A stretch of 64,000 nucleotides of DNA from Palsa-360 sp963710315 (GCA_963710315.1 CAVPZW010000008.1:682001-746000); one strand, 5' to 3'. Shown: positions 29,009 to 38,165, counted from the stretch's first letter. Notes: generated from the letters alone by a model not told the origin. A program made the numbers and translations.

Positions 29009-29011
29009 GGG

Positions 29012-29136
29012 TTTTCTGGTCCTCGAATCGCTTTTCCGGCTGGCCGATTGCGATCCGAATTTTCATCGCGCGCGGCGTGTTCCGCGCGGGAGAAAAGCCC
29101 GCACCCTTCACAAGAGCGGTGAAGGGTGCGGCACCC
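29012..29136. repeat. Second dispersed repeat, copy A (left of hicBA)
   Basis: About 125 bases that reappear at 29751-29874 in the same orientation with roughly four-fifths identity by eye. The shared core includes GCGCGCGGCG, TTCCGCGCGGGAGAAAA and CCCGCACCCTTCACAAGAGC. In this copy the last part forms a perfect 11-bp hairpin (29101-29111 with 29119-29129) around a seven-base loop. It may have had regulatory or terminator use. Confidence 0.65.
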
Positions 29137-29233
29137 GGCATTTGGTCAAGGACCAGGTTATTCCTGCTTGAAACTGCCGATGCGTTAGTAGGCGCAAGGT
29201 TTGATATACTCACAGTGCGTATCGGAGAGCATC

Positions 29234-29506
29234 ATGAAACCTAAAGTGCATCTGGCGAATGTGGAAGAAGTGGCCATCCGCGTACGAGTGCAAACTCTAA
29301 AAGGGGGACGGTATCTGGGCACCAGCCCGGACGTTCCCGGACTCGTGGCGGAGGGGCGCAGCCTCTCCGAGACCATCGAAATCGCTCAGAGCCTTGCGCG
29401 AAAGATTGTGGAATCCTGCCGCGAGCACGGCGATCCGCTCCCTCCCGCATTCCGCGAAAAACATGACCCGGCCCGAGAATTTCGGGTTCCTGTAATGATG
29501 CCCTGA
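29234..29506 (+). CDS. hicB: HicB-like antitoxin
   Basis: 90 residues from ATG 29234 (GGAGAGC just upstream). The pattern is the HicB partial RNase-H-like fold: an early strand (VEEVAIRVRVQTLKGGRYL), GTSPDVPGLVAEGRSLSETIEIAQS, and a C-terminal tail with PPAFREKHD. HicB neutralises HicA by binding it and usually represses the operon. Here the antitoxin gene comes first and its stop is five bases before the toxin start. No separate DNA-binding domain is evident in the short C-terminus. Confidence 0.75.
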   Translation: MKPKVHLANVEEVAIRVRVQTLKGGRYLGTSPDVPGLVAEGRSLSETIEIAQSLARKIVESCREHGDPLPPAFREKHDPAREFRVPVMMP

Positions 29507-29511
29507 CCCTG

Positions 29512-29736
29512 ATGGGACGCTTATCCGGATTTCGCTACCGCGAGGTTACCAAGCGTCTTCGCACGTTCGGATTTCGATTCGATCGCGCGGGCGCAGGCAG
29601 CCACGAGATCTGGCGCCAATCCGAAACCGGACGAAAAGTCACGATCCCGCATCATGCCAGCGACATGGCGGAAGGAACGCTTCGCGCCATCCTCCGCGAA
29701 GCCGGAATTGATGTGAACGCTTTTCTGAAAGCTTAA
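29512..29736 (+). CDS. hicA: HicA-like toxin (mRNA interferase)
   Basis: 74 residues from ATG 29512. The HicA/YcfA double-stranded-RNA-binding-like fold is evident: LSGFRYREVTKRLRTFGF, GSHEIWR with the catalytic-type His31, VTIPHH, and the end GTLRAILREAGID. The toxin degrades mRNA when not held by HicB. The length is usual for the family. With hicB it makes a complete type II pair, bracketed by two copies of the second repeat. Confidence 0.8.
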   Translation: MGRLSGFRYREVTKRLRTFGFRFDRAGAGSHEIWRQSETGRKVTIPHHASDMAEGTLRAILREAGIDVNAFLKA

Positions 29737-29750
29737 ACTAGCGTTACTGG

Positions 29751-29874
29751 TTTTCCGATCCTCAATTCGTATTTCCCGCCTGCTGATTGCGATCCGTCTT
29801 TTCGTCGCGCGCGGCGCGTTCCGCGCGGGAGAAAAACCCGCACCCTTCACAAGAGCGGCGCAGTGCGCGACACC
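29751..29874. repeat. Second dispersed repeat, copy B (right of hicBA)
   Basis: A direct repeat of 29012-29136. The core is well kept, but the right arm of the terminal hairpin is changed so that the 11-bp stem is lost. It starts 14 bases after the hicA stop codon. The remaining bases to 30068 contain no gene that I can support. Confidence 0.6.
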
Positions 29875-30068
29875 CGAAAGGTCAACCTCACCCGAATACC
29901 TGACCACTCTCCACACAAACTTCAAAACGCTCGGCAACGGCAGGGCTTCCGCACTTCTAAAAATCAAAGCAGTCACTGAGTGCGACAGCCTTGGAGTAGT
30001 ATCATCACGGCGTGAGGCGCTGAAACGGGAAAAATCTGAAAAGGCCGCCCGCCCGCGAAGGAGAGTTT

Positions 30069-30953
30069 ATGAAACGCTCAGTCCGATGTGCGCTGATGAT
30101 GAGCATATTGTGCGGCAGTGCGCTGCTTGTGCTGGTCAAAACGGCGGTCGCCGCTGTGCCCGAGGATGAGCAGGCCGTCGTCCAAGCGGAACGCTCTTTT
30201 GTTCAGGCCGCTGGAAGTGGCGATTCAAAAGCCATCGGCGGTCTTCTGGATGCAAATTTCACATGGATCGATCCGGATGGAATCATTTCGAGCAGGGAGC
30301 AAGTTCTTCAGAACGTAGGAGCGCTGTCTTCCGCCAAAAATGACGGGAACTATCTGAAGACGTACAACTACGGCGAGGTCGGGGGAGTTTTCGGCATTCA
30401 CGCAGCGGTGCGATTCGAGCGCATTTGGGTGAAGCGTTCCGATGGCTGGAAATTGCTGCGCTACCACGAGGTCCCGATTGAGATGGAATCCGCGGCAACG
30501 CCTGCGGCAGAGAGCAGCGGCGGCAATCCTCCCGAGTGCGAAAATCCGTGCAAGGTCATACCCTACAAACCGACAACGCAGGCGGACCGCGAAGTGATCG
30601 CCGCATTCCAGGCCATGAATGTAGGGGGTGTGCACTCCGACGCTGACGCCTGGGCAAAAGAAATCGGCGACGACGATTTCGGCATCACTCCCGGCGTGCT
30701 GGTCACCAAAGCGGGCCGCATTGCCGCAATCAAGAAACAAAAGGCGGCAAACATTTTCCCGGCCCCTGCTCCATTGCTAGCAGCGCAATTTTTTGATTTT
30801 GCAAATACTGTCGTTATGGAAGCGATCCATCAGCCGCGAGCCGGCAAGCCGCATCATTTTACGCGAGTCTGGGTCAAACGAAATGGCGAGTGGCTGCTGG
30901 TAGCGGGCGCCGAAACGCAGATCAAGGCAGCTCCCGCCGCCATAACCAGATAG
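30069..30953 (+). CDS. Exported protein with two tandem SnoaL/DUF4440-like domains
   Basis: 294 residues from ATG 30069 with AAGGAGAG upstream. A signal peptide ends near AVAAV. The first NTF2-like module covers about residues 35-145 (AERSFVQAAGSGDSKAIGG, NFTWIDPDGIISS, FERIWVKRSDGWKLLRYHE). The second covers about 175-290 (REVIAAFQAMNVGGVHSDA, ITPGVLVTKAGRIAAIKK, FTRVWVKRNGEWLLVAGAE). The shared VWVKRxGxW ending shows an internal duplication. SnoaL-like folds act as small-ligand enzymes or binding proteins; the ligand is unknown. Confidence 0.75.
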   Translation: MKRSVRCALMMSILCGSALLVLVKTAVAAVPEDEQAVVQAERSFVQAAGSGDSKAIGGLLDANFTWIDPDGIISSREQVLQNVGALSSAKNDGNYLKTYNYGEVGGVFGIHAAVRFERIWVKRSDGWKLLRYHEVPIEMESAATPAAESSGGNPPECENPCKVIPYKPTTQADREVIAAFQAMNVGGVHSDADAWAKEIGDDDFGITPGVLVTKAGRIAAIKKQKAANIFPAPAPLLAAQFFDFANTVVMEAIHQPRAGKPHHFTRVWVKRNGEWLLVAGAETQIKAAPAAITR

Positions 30954-31003
30954 CGCCGGTTGGCGCAACTTTCATAAATATGGCGATGTTTGCGGCCCCC
31001 GCA

Positions 31004-31432
31004 TCATTTGGCCGGAAGGCGAACGATTTCCACGGAACAATGGGCGTGGCGCAGGACGGCCTCGGAAACGCTTCCGAGCATGAATCGCTCCAGCCCCTTT
31101 CGCCCATGCGAGCCCAGGACGATCAAGTCGGCGCCCCAGGCTTTGGCATCGTCGAGAATGATGGATTTCGGGTCGCCTTGCGCCACGGCTGTGGTCACGC
31201 TGGCGCCGGCTGACCGCAAAGCGTCCGCGGCCTTGGCAACCAGCGCCTTGGCCTCCTCCGCCGATTCCGTCGCGGGAATATATTCAGTCAATTCGGGAGT
31301 CATCAACACGATAGGCGCCTCCGCGGCATGAAGCACTCGCACTTCCAGCCCTTGCAGCTTGCGATGCGCGATCACCGATTGTACGGCGGCGTCGGAATAC
31401 TTGGAATTGTCGATGGCCAAAAGAAGTTTCAT
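31004..31432 (-). CDS. Universal stress protein (UspA family), second of a tandem pair
   Basis: 142 residues from ATG 31432. A typical start (KLLLAIDNSKYSDAAVQSVI) and the nucleotide-binding pattern GSHGRKGLERFMLGSVSEA (G-x2-G-x9-G-S) show an ATP-binding Usp fold. These are soluble proteins that help survival under stress or starvation. It lies about 150 bases downstream of a paralogue on the same strand, with no hairpin seen between them, so both may be read from one promoter. Confidence 0.9.
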   Translation of the reverse strand: MKLLLAIDNSKYSDAAVQSVIAHRKLQGLEVRVLHAAEAPIVLMTPELTEYIPATESAEEAKALVAKAADALRSAGASVTTAVAQGDPKSIILDDAKAWGADLIVLGSHGRKGLERFMLGSVSEAVLRHAHCSVEIVRLPAK

Positions 31433-31584
31433 AAGCAACCCTTTCTTGATCCTCTTTCTAAGCTTGATCGCCGCCTGAAGCAAACAACTGCGGCGTTTGC
31501 CGCGCACCGCCGGAGAGCCGTCCTTCAAATCAGGCACTTTATACCACACCCGAAATCGTAGGCCGGCGCGGCATGGCAAGAAAA

Positions 31585-32007
31585 TCAAGTTCCCGGTATT
31601 CGGACAATTTCGACCGAACAGGAGGCGTGGCGCGAGACGCTCTCGGCGACGCTTCCCAGCAGAAATCGGTCGAGTCCTTTTCGTCCATGCGATCCCATGA
31701 CGATCAAGTCCGCTTTCCATTGCGCGGCCTGGTCCACGATCTTTGATTTCGGGTCGCCCTCTTCCACCGTTGTCTGCGTTTTGTAGCCCGCCTGATTCAA
31801 CATGCGCTCCACTTTCTGCACCAATTCCCGGCCGTGCTTCAGGCTCAATTCGCGGAACCCAGCCGCATCCGAGGTGGGAATGGGCAAGAGCAGATCGACC
31901 ACATTCAACACTTTGATTTCCGTCGCTTGCGGTCGAAACTGCGAAATCACAGCTTGCGTTGCCGCTTCGGAGAATCTGGATTCGTCAATTGCGAGCAGGA
32001 GTTTCAT
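31585..32007 (-). CDS. Universal stress protein (UspA family), first of a tandem pair
   Basis: 140 residues from ATG 32007 with AAGGAG upstream. It begins KLLLAIDESRFSEAATQAVI and ends with the ATP-binding motif GSHGRKGLDRFLLGSVAES and CSVEIVR. It is closely similar to the downstream paralogue, so the two arose by duplication. Two palindromes of the CRP/FNR type lie within 175 bases upstream, which suggests control by cAMP or oxygen state. Confidence 0.9.
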   Translation of the reverse strand: MKLLLAIDESRFSEAATQAVISQFRPQATEIKVLNVVDLLLPIPTSDAAGFRELSLKHGRELVQKVERMLNQAGYKTQTTVEEGDPKSKIVDQAAQWKADLIVMGSHGRKGLDRFLLGSVAESVSRHASCSVEIVRIPGT

Positions 32008-32055
32008 TTTACTTCTCCTTTAAAAACAAATTTAGTTCGCCCGCGGCGCGATCTC

Positions 32056-32071
32056 TGTGACACAGGTCACG
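32056..32071. promoter_or_regulatory. CRP/FNR-type palindrome upstream of the stress protein pair
   Basis: TGTGA-N6-TCACG, one base from the CRP consensus TGTGA-N6-TCACA, 49 bases before the stress-protein start codon. Position and symmetry fit a binding site of a CRP/FNR-family regulator acting on the leftward promoter. Confidence 0.5.
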
Positions 32072-32165
32072 CACTGACGCACTACTCGGCGCACCAACAC
32101 AGCCCCGCGCCAAAGATGCATCCGCGCGCCGACACACAGCAATGTGATGAGTGACGCACCTAGAG

Positions 32166-32179
32166 GTGACTTGGCTCAC
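32166..32179. promoter_or_regulatory. Second CRP/FNR-type palindrome
   Basis: GTGA-N6-TCAC, in the middle of the 365-base gap between the stress protein gene and TonB receptor 2. It could act on either gene. The remaining gap (32180-32372) has an A/T-rich stretch near 32280-32300 that may hold the rightward promoter. Confidence 0.4.
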
Positions 32180-32372
32180 TGACGTTCGTACCCGCCGATG
32201 GCAAAGTCCGCAAAGTATCCAAAGTTCATGCCTAGTGCAGGTAACGCTGCCGGGTATGAAGGGGTGTTCACTGGGAACTCATTATTATTTTTTATTGCTT
32301 GAAGCATATGGGGAGTTAGCGCCCGACTGATTCACAGGAATGAGCAAATTCATATTTCCGAGGGGGTGGCAC

Positions 32373-35300
32373 ATGCAGTTCAGAGCACCATGGTTCCGTT
32401 GGTTGGCAGGTATCGCAAGACCCAGGTTTGTTGGGGTGCTATCGATCGCAATCTTATCCATATTGCTCATCAGTACACCCGTTTTTTCACAGGGGAGTTC
32501 CGGCCGCATTTGGGGAGGCATTACGGATCAGAGCGGCGGCGCCATAGCCGGGGCCACGGTAACGATTACCGACACGCAGAGGGGCGTCTCTCGAACTTTG
32601 ACAACGGATGACGCCGGACAATACAGCGCTCCCAACCTCACGCCCGGCATGTATACGGTCCGCGCCGAGTTCACGGGCTTCCAGGCCATCGAGCGCCCCA
32701 ACATCGGTCTGGAGGTGGGCAAGGAAATTCGCGTGGACCTCACGCTTCAACCCGGCCAAGTCTCGCAGACGATCACCATCACCGAGCAGCTCCCAATGAT
32801 CGAGACGACCAACGCCACCATGGGCGGAACCCTGAACAATGCGGCCATCAACGACCTGCCGCTGAACGGCCGCAACTTCCAGAACCTGATGTCCCTGCGA
32901 CCTGGCGTGACGTCGTATCCCGGAGGCGGGGCGCGTACGCAAAGCACCAACGGAATTCGCCCGGAAGACCAGGTGTACATGCTCGATGGTCTCAATAACA
33001 CGGAACCTTTCACCGGCTACAACATGGTCAACCAAACGAACCTGGCAGGTGACACCGGGACGATGGTGTCCATCGATGCAATCCAGGAATTCAACACCGA
33101 AGAAAATCCCAAGGCGGAATTTGGCTGGAAGCCGGGCGCGGTGGTGGGCATTGGAATCAAGTCGGGTACTAACGACTTCCATGGCACCGCTTTCGCGTTT
33201 GGACGCAGCGACGCCATGGACGCACGTAACTTCTTCAATTATGAGAGTCAGCCTATTTGTGCCACGCTACCGGTCGATTGCAATAAACAAGCCGTGGGCC
33301 TGGAGCAGTTCGGCGCAACCGTGGGTGGACCGATCAAGAAGGACAAACTGTTTTTCTTTGCCAGCTACGAAGATCAGCGCTACTCGGTGGGGAACTTGTA
33401 CAACATTGACGCTCCGATCACAAACGCAACCGTCGGTGCCACGTTGATCCCTGGGGCTGGCCCAACGAGCCTCCAACAGGGCTGCCTGCAGGCTGCTGCA
33501 AATGGCTATACGCCGAGCGCCAACAGCTTAAAGCTGGCGGGCCTCGATGCAAGCTGCAACCCACTCCCCAACTACCCCGGATTATTCCCGGTCAACAATT
33601 CGGGAGGGACGGGAACTGTCAGCAGTGCGACCAGTTCTCAGCAAAGCGATAACGGGTTGGCGAAAATCACATATCACCTCAACGACCACAACGACATCAA
33701 CGGCACAATGTTCATAGGTCGCGGCGCTGGAACGTATATGGACGCGGCTTATGAAGTGCAGCCGGAATGGCTGACGGTTGCCAACATGTGGGTTGGCGTA
33801 GGCGAAGGAAGCTGGGTTTACACACCCAATTCGTCCTGGGTCAATGAGCTGCGGGGAGGGTACGACCGCTTTGACCGGTCATTCTTGTCGGCGGACCATA
33901 ACATCAATCCGCAGGACTACGTAATCAATGGCGTAAACTACAGCCTGAACACCGGCGTCACCAATCCACTGGAATACGGATTCCCCATCGTTCGATTCTC
34001 CAATTTTAATGCCGCCAATTTCCGGCTGGGAGGAAACTGGCCCAAGGTCATCGGTCCGAATGGCGTGATCCAATTCCTCGATCATGTCTCCTACTTGCAT
34101 GGGAATCATGCCATCAAGTTTGGCGGCGAGGTCCTGGCGGACTACGACACGTCATCCATCACCGCGAATGCCAAGGGGCAAATCCGATTCGCGGATATGA
34201 CCCACTTCTTCGAAGGCATCAATAAGAGCAATACTCAGATTCTGGTTGGCAATCCCACGCGACACGTGACCGACCAGGGGTACGCCCTCTTCGTTGAGGA
34301 CGATTGGCGAGTCAAACCCAGACTCACCGTGAACCTCGGCGTGCGCTGGGAGATGACCACCGTCATGAAAGAAGCCAACAACCAATTTGGCAATTTTGAA
34401 CCGAACACCACCACAGGACTTGCTCAAGTCGGATTCGGGATCAAATCTCCCTACAACGGCGATCACCACAATTTCGCCCCTCGCCTGGGTCTGGCATGGG
34501 ACGTCGCCGGCGATGGCAAGACGGTGATTCGGGCGGGAGCAGGACTTTTCTACGAAGAACTGAGCGAAATGCAATCGTTCCTGGCGCTGGCCAACGTACT
34601 TGGCATGGGCTCGGTTCCCACGGGTGCTTGCCTCAATAATCTTTCCCCCTGCACAACTGCAGGCGGCAACCTGGTGTACGCCCCACTTGTTTTCGGAACC
34701 AATTCACCGTCGATTAAATGGAATACTTCAACGGTCGGCGGAGTCAGCATCTTTCCAGTGACGCAGCAACTGAACTGCCTGAATACCCCATGCACAATCT
34801 TTGCCGTGCAACCGAACCTTGTCGCGCCTTACGTCACTTCCTGGAATCTGGACATACAGCGCGCCATCACCAACAACCTCTCTCTATCCGTAGCCTATGT
34901 TGGGAATCATGGCACGAAGTTGCTGGGCAATACTGATCTTAACCAGGCTCCCCTCAACAGTGGCGGGGCGGAGTGCCCCGGAGGACCCTACTGCGCGAAA
35001 TTCCCCTATTTGAATTATATTGATTCACTTTCGAACGTAGCCAAGTCCAACTATAACGGGTTGCAGGTGGCGTTGACCGAACGGCCCGTGCACGGGCTCT
35101 CCTTCACACTCGGTTACACTTACTCGCACGCTCTCGATGATGTGTCTGACAACTTCGGCTTGGGCAACACGGGTGTGCCCCTCGACAGCACCCACTACGC
35201 CAGCTTCCTCTACGGTCCCAGCGATTTTGACATCCGGCATCGTTTCACGCTGACGACAACTTACGCGTTCCCCAGCAAAAAATCGTTTGGGCAATTGCTG

Positions 35301-35975
35301 GAAGGATGGCAGATCAATTCCCTGGTTACGATTCAATCGGGCGCACCATGGTACCCGCAAGATACGGGGAATGATTTCGGCGGCAATGGTGAGGTCAACA
35401 ACCCCGCAATACTCGATGCGGGTTGGGATTTCACAGGAAAGACAAGCGATTTTGCTTCAAACCAATATGGCATCCCTTTCTGTAGTGGACCCGGTAGTTG
35501 CGTGGATCAATATGGTAACGCTCTGGCGTCTTCCACTGCATCGGCGATGTGGGCTCAGTGTCAAGCAGCTGACGCCGCGCACGGGGCCACGGTCGCCACA
35601 AGCAACCTGGCAGCCGATGGCTGTTTCTTGCGCGGCAGTGGCATTATGACTCCGCCGCCTCAGGGAACCTTGCCTACCATGAGCCGCAATATCTTCCGCG
35701 ACTCGGGTTACAAGAACTGGGATCTGTCCGTTTACAAGAATTGGAGACTGGGAGAACGCTTGAAGGCGCAGTTCCGCGTCGAGTTCTTCAACGTCCTCAA
35801 CCATCCAAACTTCGCCAATCCATACGGCGGAGCAAATGGCTACGCAAACAACGATCCTTCGGCCGGATTTGGAATGGGTTGCGGTTGTGCAACGCCTGAC
35901 CAGGCCGCGCAAAACCCGGTGCTCGGTTCCGGCGGAGCGCGTGACCTCCAGCTGGGGTTGAAGCTCCTCTTCTAA
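32373..35975 (+). CDS. TonB-dependent receptor, Oar-like, with carboxypeptidase-regulatory domain (receptor 2)
   Basis: 1200 residues from ATG 32373, chosen for GAGGGGG upstream; ATG 32340 would add 11 residues. After the signal peptide (SIAILSILLISTPVFSQ) come a regulatory Ig fold (GGITDQSGGAIAGATVTI), the plug (DLPLNGRNFQNLMSLRPGV, GIGIKSGTNDFHG) and a long barrel ending GLKLLF. It has an intact frame and closely matches receptor 3 (46436) in domain phrases, so the two are paralogues. The ligand is unknown; large sugars or peptides are typical guesses for this family. Confidence 0.92.
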   Translation: MQFRAPWFRWLAGIARPRFVGVLSIAILSILLISTPVFSQGSSGRIWGGITDQSGGAIAGATVTITDTQRGVSRTLTTDDAGQYSAPNLTPGMYTVRAEFTGFQAIERPNIGLEVGKEIRVDLTLQPGQVSQTITITEQLPMIETTNATMGGTLNNAAINDLPLNGRNFQNLMSLRPGVTSYPGGGARTQSTNGIRPEDQVYMLDGLNNTEPFTGYNMVNQTNLAGDTGTMVSIDAIQEFNTEENPKAEFGWKPGAVVGIGIKSGTNDFHGTAFAFGRSDAMDARNFFNYESQPICATLPVDCNKQAVGLEQFGATVGGPIKKDKLFFFASYEDQRYSVGNLYNIDAPITNATVGATLIPGAGPTSLQQGCLQAAANGYTPSANSLKLAGLDASCNPLPNYPGLFPVNNSGGTGTVSSATSSQQSDNGLAKITYHLNDHNDINGTMFIGRGAGTYMDAAYEVQPEWLTVANMWVGVGEGSWVYTPNSSWVNELRGGYDRFDRSFLSADHNINPQDYVINGVNYSLNTGVTNPLEYGFPIVRFSNFNAANFRLGGNWPKVIGPNGVIQFLDHVSYLHGNHAIKFGGEVLADYDTSSITANAKGQIRFADMTHFFEGINKSNTQILVGNPTRHVTDQGYALFVEDDWRVKPRLTVNLGVRWEMTTVMKEANNQFGNFEPNTTTGLAQVGFGIKSPYNGDHHNFAPRLGLAWDVAGDGKTVIRAGAGLFYEELSEMQSFLALANVLGMGSVPTGACLNNLSPCTTAGGNLVYAPLVFGTNSPSIKWNTSTVGGVSIFPVTQQLNCLNTPCTIFAVQPNLVAPYVTSWNLDIQRAITNNLSLSVAYVGNHGTKLLGNTDLNQAPLNSGGAECPGGPYCAKFPYLNYIDSLSNVAKSNYNGLQVALTERPVHGLSFTLGYTYSHALDDVSDNFGLGNTGVPLDSTHYASFLYGPSDFDIRHRFTLTTTYAFPSKKSFGQLLEGWQINSLVTIQSGAPWYPQDTGNDFGGNGEVNNPAILDAGWDFTGKTSDFASNQYGIPFCSGPGSCVDQYGNALASSTASAMWAQCQAADAAHGATVATSNLAADGCFLRGSGIMTPPPQGTLPTMSRNIFRDSGYKNWDLSVYKNWRLGERLKAQFRVEFFNVLNHPNFANPYGGANGYANNDPSAGFGMGCGCATPDQAAQNPVLGSGGARDLQLGLKLLF

Positions 35976-35989
35976 GGGATACGCTGTCA

Positions 35990-36027
35990 CGCCCCGTTGG
36001 CCGCCAGATTCTGCGGCCAACGGGGCG
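35990..36027 (+). terminator. Perfect 15-bp hairpin after TonB receptor 2
   Basis: 35990-36004 pairs exactly with 36013-36027 around an eight-base loop. It starts 15 bases after the receptor stop. The stem is very GC-rich; there is no T run behind it, so termination may be partial. Confidence 0.55.
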
Positions 36028-36053
36028 TCACGCGTTTCGCACACGAGGCCGCC

Positions 36054-36920
36054 ATGATTTGCGGGAGCGCGAAGCTGAGTTGCAGCCATTCGATTCAAGG
36101 ACCTCATAGTAGCTTTCCTGTATCAATCGTCCTCGCGCTTTTCGTTTGGCTCATTGCACCTGCGTACTTTCCATTTTCGGCGTACGCGCAGGCGCAAGCT
36201 AGCCCGGCCACCGCTTCCAAACCCAATATTGTTTTGGTTCCGGGCGCATATGAAGATGGTTCGATCTGGGCCAAAGTGATCCGTCTATTGCAGGGCAATG
36301 GATTTCGCGTCACGGTTGTTCCCATTCCGCTCACTTCGCTGGCAGCGGACGCCGCCATGACGAAAAGCGTTGTCGTCCGGCAACCAGGGCCGGTGATCCT
36401 AGTCGGCCATTCCTGGGGTGGAGTGGTCATTACCGAGGCAGGGAACGAATCGAATGTTATTGGCTTGGTGTATGTTGCCGCCCTCGCGCCCGATACAGGC
36501 GAAAGTTCGGGAGACTCACTGCAACATTGTCCGCACAAAGTTTCCTTGCCGATTCACACGGATGAAGCCGGACGTAAGTGGCTTGACGCCGACGCATATC
36601 CTGAAGCGTGGGCGGCAGACCTGGATGTTGCCGAGGCGCGAGCCTTGGCTGCCGTGGAACGCCCCATCGCCACCCAATCGTTCAGCGACAAGATCAGCCA
36701 AGCCGCGTGGCGCAGCAAGCCGTCCTGGTTTCAGATTTCTGCGAACGATAATGCGCAGTGCGCGGAAGTGCAGCGGTTCATGGCCAAACGCGCGGGCGCT
36801 ACTTCCATCGAGCTTTCCGCCAGCCACGCCTCTCCCCTCTCGCACCCCGATGAAGTTGCAAAACTAATTATGGATGCCGCAGCGAACGCCGGATCCAGGA
36901 ACGGCAGCGCGGCTCACTGA
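36054..36920 (+). CDS. Exported alpha/beta hydrolase (EstC/salicylate-esterase-like)
   Basis: 288 residues from ATG 36054. A signal peptide (VLALFVWLIAPAYFPFSAYAQA) precedes a compact alpha/beta hydrolase: IVLVPGAYEDGSIW, nucleophile elbow GHSWGG near residue 120, and the late ASHASPLSHPDEV with the catalytic His. The family phrase VPGA..W and the GHSWGG pattern resemble small plant-type methyl esterases and bacterial EstC-like enzymes. The substrate is unknown. Between it and the next gene, 308 bases hold nothing recognisable. Confidence 0.75.
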   Translation: MICGSAKLSCSHSIQGPHSSFPVSIVLALFVWLIAPAYFPFSAYAQAQASPATASKPNIVLVPGAYEDGSIWAKVIRLLQGNGFRVTVVPIPLTSLAADAAMTKSVVVRQPGPVILVGHSWGGVVITEAGNESNVIGLVYVAALAPDTGESSGDSLQHCPHKVSLPIHTDEAGRKWLDADAYPEAWAADLDVAEARALAAVERPIATQSFSDKISQAAWRSKPSWFQISANDNAQCAEVQRFMAKRAGATSIELSASHASPLSHPDEVAKLIMDAAANAGSRNGSAAH

Positions 36921-37228
36921 CCTGCCGATCCTGGCCTCTTCTCGCCTACTCTTTCCTTGCGCGCGGAGATTTTACAGGCCGCGGAAAAAATCAGGTCTTA
37001 GTAGCACAGGCAGGAGTGCCCGTGCTACGTGAAGTGCGCGATGGATGAGGTATCCCAATTGTTTTTACAAATCGCGCCGGGGGACTGCCCAACACCGTCG
37101 AACGCGGGCAGCGAAAGTATAAGTCGCATTCTTGCGGCAGGCGATTCCGTGGGATAGGCTTGGACGCGCAGCGTTTTGCTGATGCGCGTTACCGGCAGCA
37201 TTCATTTTCTGGAATTTGGAGTTTCCCG
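36921..37228. other. Intergenic region without recognisable content
   Basis: 308 bases between the hydrolase and the CitE-like gene. No repeat, hairpin or gene can be supported. It probably holds the promoter of the lyase gene. Confidence 0.4.
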
Positions 37229-38050
37229 ATGGCTTTGTTTAGTCCTCGTTCCTATTTGTTCGTCCCAGGCACTCGGCCGGATCGCTTCGGGAAAGCTTGC
37301 GCGGCGGGAGCCGACGTGGTGATTCTCGACCTGGAGGATTCCGTTGCGCCCGCGGAAAAAGGGAAGGCGCGCGCGGCGATCGCAGAGTGGCTGTCGGCGG
37401 CTCAGCCGGTGATGGTGCGCGTCAACACTTCGGATAGCGAATGGTTTCGCGACGACTTGAGCCTAGCGGGCAAGCCGGGAATTGCGGGCGTCTTGTTGCC
37501 CAAGGCGGAACGCGTGGAAGAAATTGCCCTGCTTGCGGAAAGCTTCGGCTCGGGCGTGGCGATCTTGCCGCAAATTGAAACCGCGCGCGGGTTTCGCAAT
37601 GCTCCAGCATTGGCCGGTGCCGCACAGGTGCAGCGCCTCTTGTTCGGCTCCATCGATTTCCAACTCGATCTTGGAATGTCCGCCGAGGAAGACGAGCTTT
37701 TGTATTTCCGTTCGCAGCTCGTGCTCGATTCGCGCCTTGCCGGAATTTTGCCTCCGGTGGACGGCGTGACCACCGACTTCAATTCAGCGGAGCGCGTGCG
37801 CGCGGACACTTTGCGAGCGCGCCGCCTGGGCTTTGGCGGAAAGATGTGCATTCATCCCAAGCAAGTGCCGGTGGTCAACGGGTGCTTTGCTCCCACTGCG
37901 GAAGAAGAAGCGTGGGCCAAGCGAGTGGTGGAGGCGTCCGCGGCGGCTCCGGGCGCGGCGATTTCAGTAGATGGAAAAATGGTGGACCGGCCGGTGCTGG
38001 CTCGCGCGGAGGGGATACTCGCGGTGCTGGCGCAATTGCGCGCGCGCTGA
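37229..38050 (+). CDS. CitE-like CoA-ester lyase (HpcH/HpaI aldolase family)
   Basis: 273 residues from ATG 37229; the open frame begins earlier at 37160. Family marks are RSYLFVPGTRPDRFGKA, DVVILDLEDSVAPAEK, MVRVNT, ILPQIETARGF with the metal-ligand Glu, LLFGSIDFQLDLG with the Asp, and GKMCIHPKQV. These fit stand-alone citrate-lyase-beta-like proteins, such as malyl-, citramalyl- or methylmalyl-CoA lyases, which act on CoA thioesters in the cytoplasm. The exact substrate cannot be told. No citF or citD is nearby. Confidence 0.85.
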   Translation: MALFSPRSYLFVPGTRPDRFGKACAAGADVVILDLEDSVAPAEKGKARAAIAEWLSAAQPVMVRVNTSDSEWFRDDLSLAGKPGIAGVLLPKAERVEEIALLAESFGSGVAILPQIETARGFRNAPALAGAAQVQRLLFGSIDFQLDLGMSAEEDELLYFRSQLVLDSRLAGILPPVDGVTTDFNSAERVRADTLRARRLGFGGKMCIHPKQVPVVNGCFAPTAEEEAWAKRVVEASAAAPGAAISVDGKMVDRPVLARAEGILAVLAQLRAR

Positions 38051-38085
38051 ACTTATTCCTCAACCCCAAGTTTCTTGCAAGGCCT

Positions 38086-38165
38086 TTACGTAGCGCGGGC
38101 TTCAGCCTGCGGATTTTAGGCCTAGCAAGGACCAACCCCCGCAGGCTGAAGCCCGCGCTACGTAA
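38086..38165. repeat. 27-bp perfect inverted repeat (GGCTTCAGCCTGC family)
   Basis: 38086-38112 pairs perfectly with 38139-38165 around a 26-base spacer. It sits between the stops of two convergent genes and could terminate both. Its core motif recurs in inverted repeats at 50482-50706 and 58324-58447. Confidence 0.7.
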
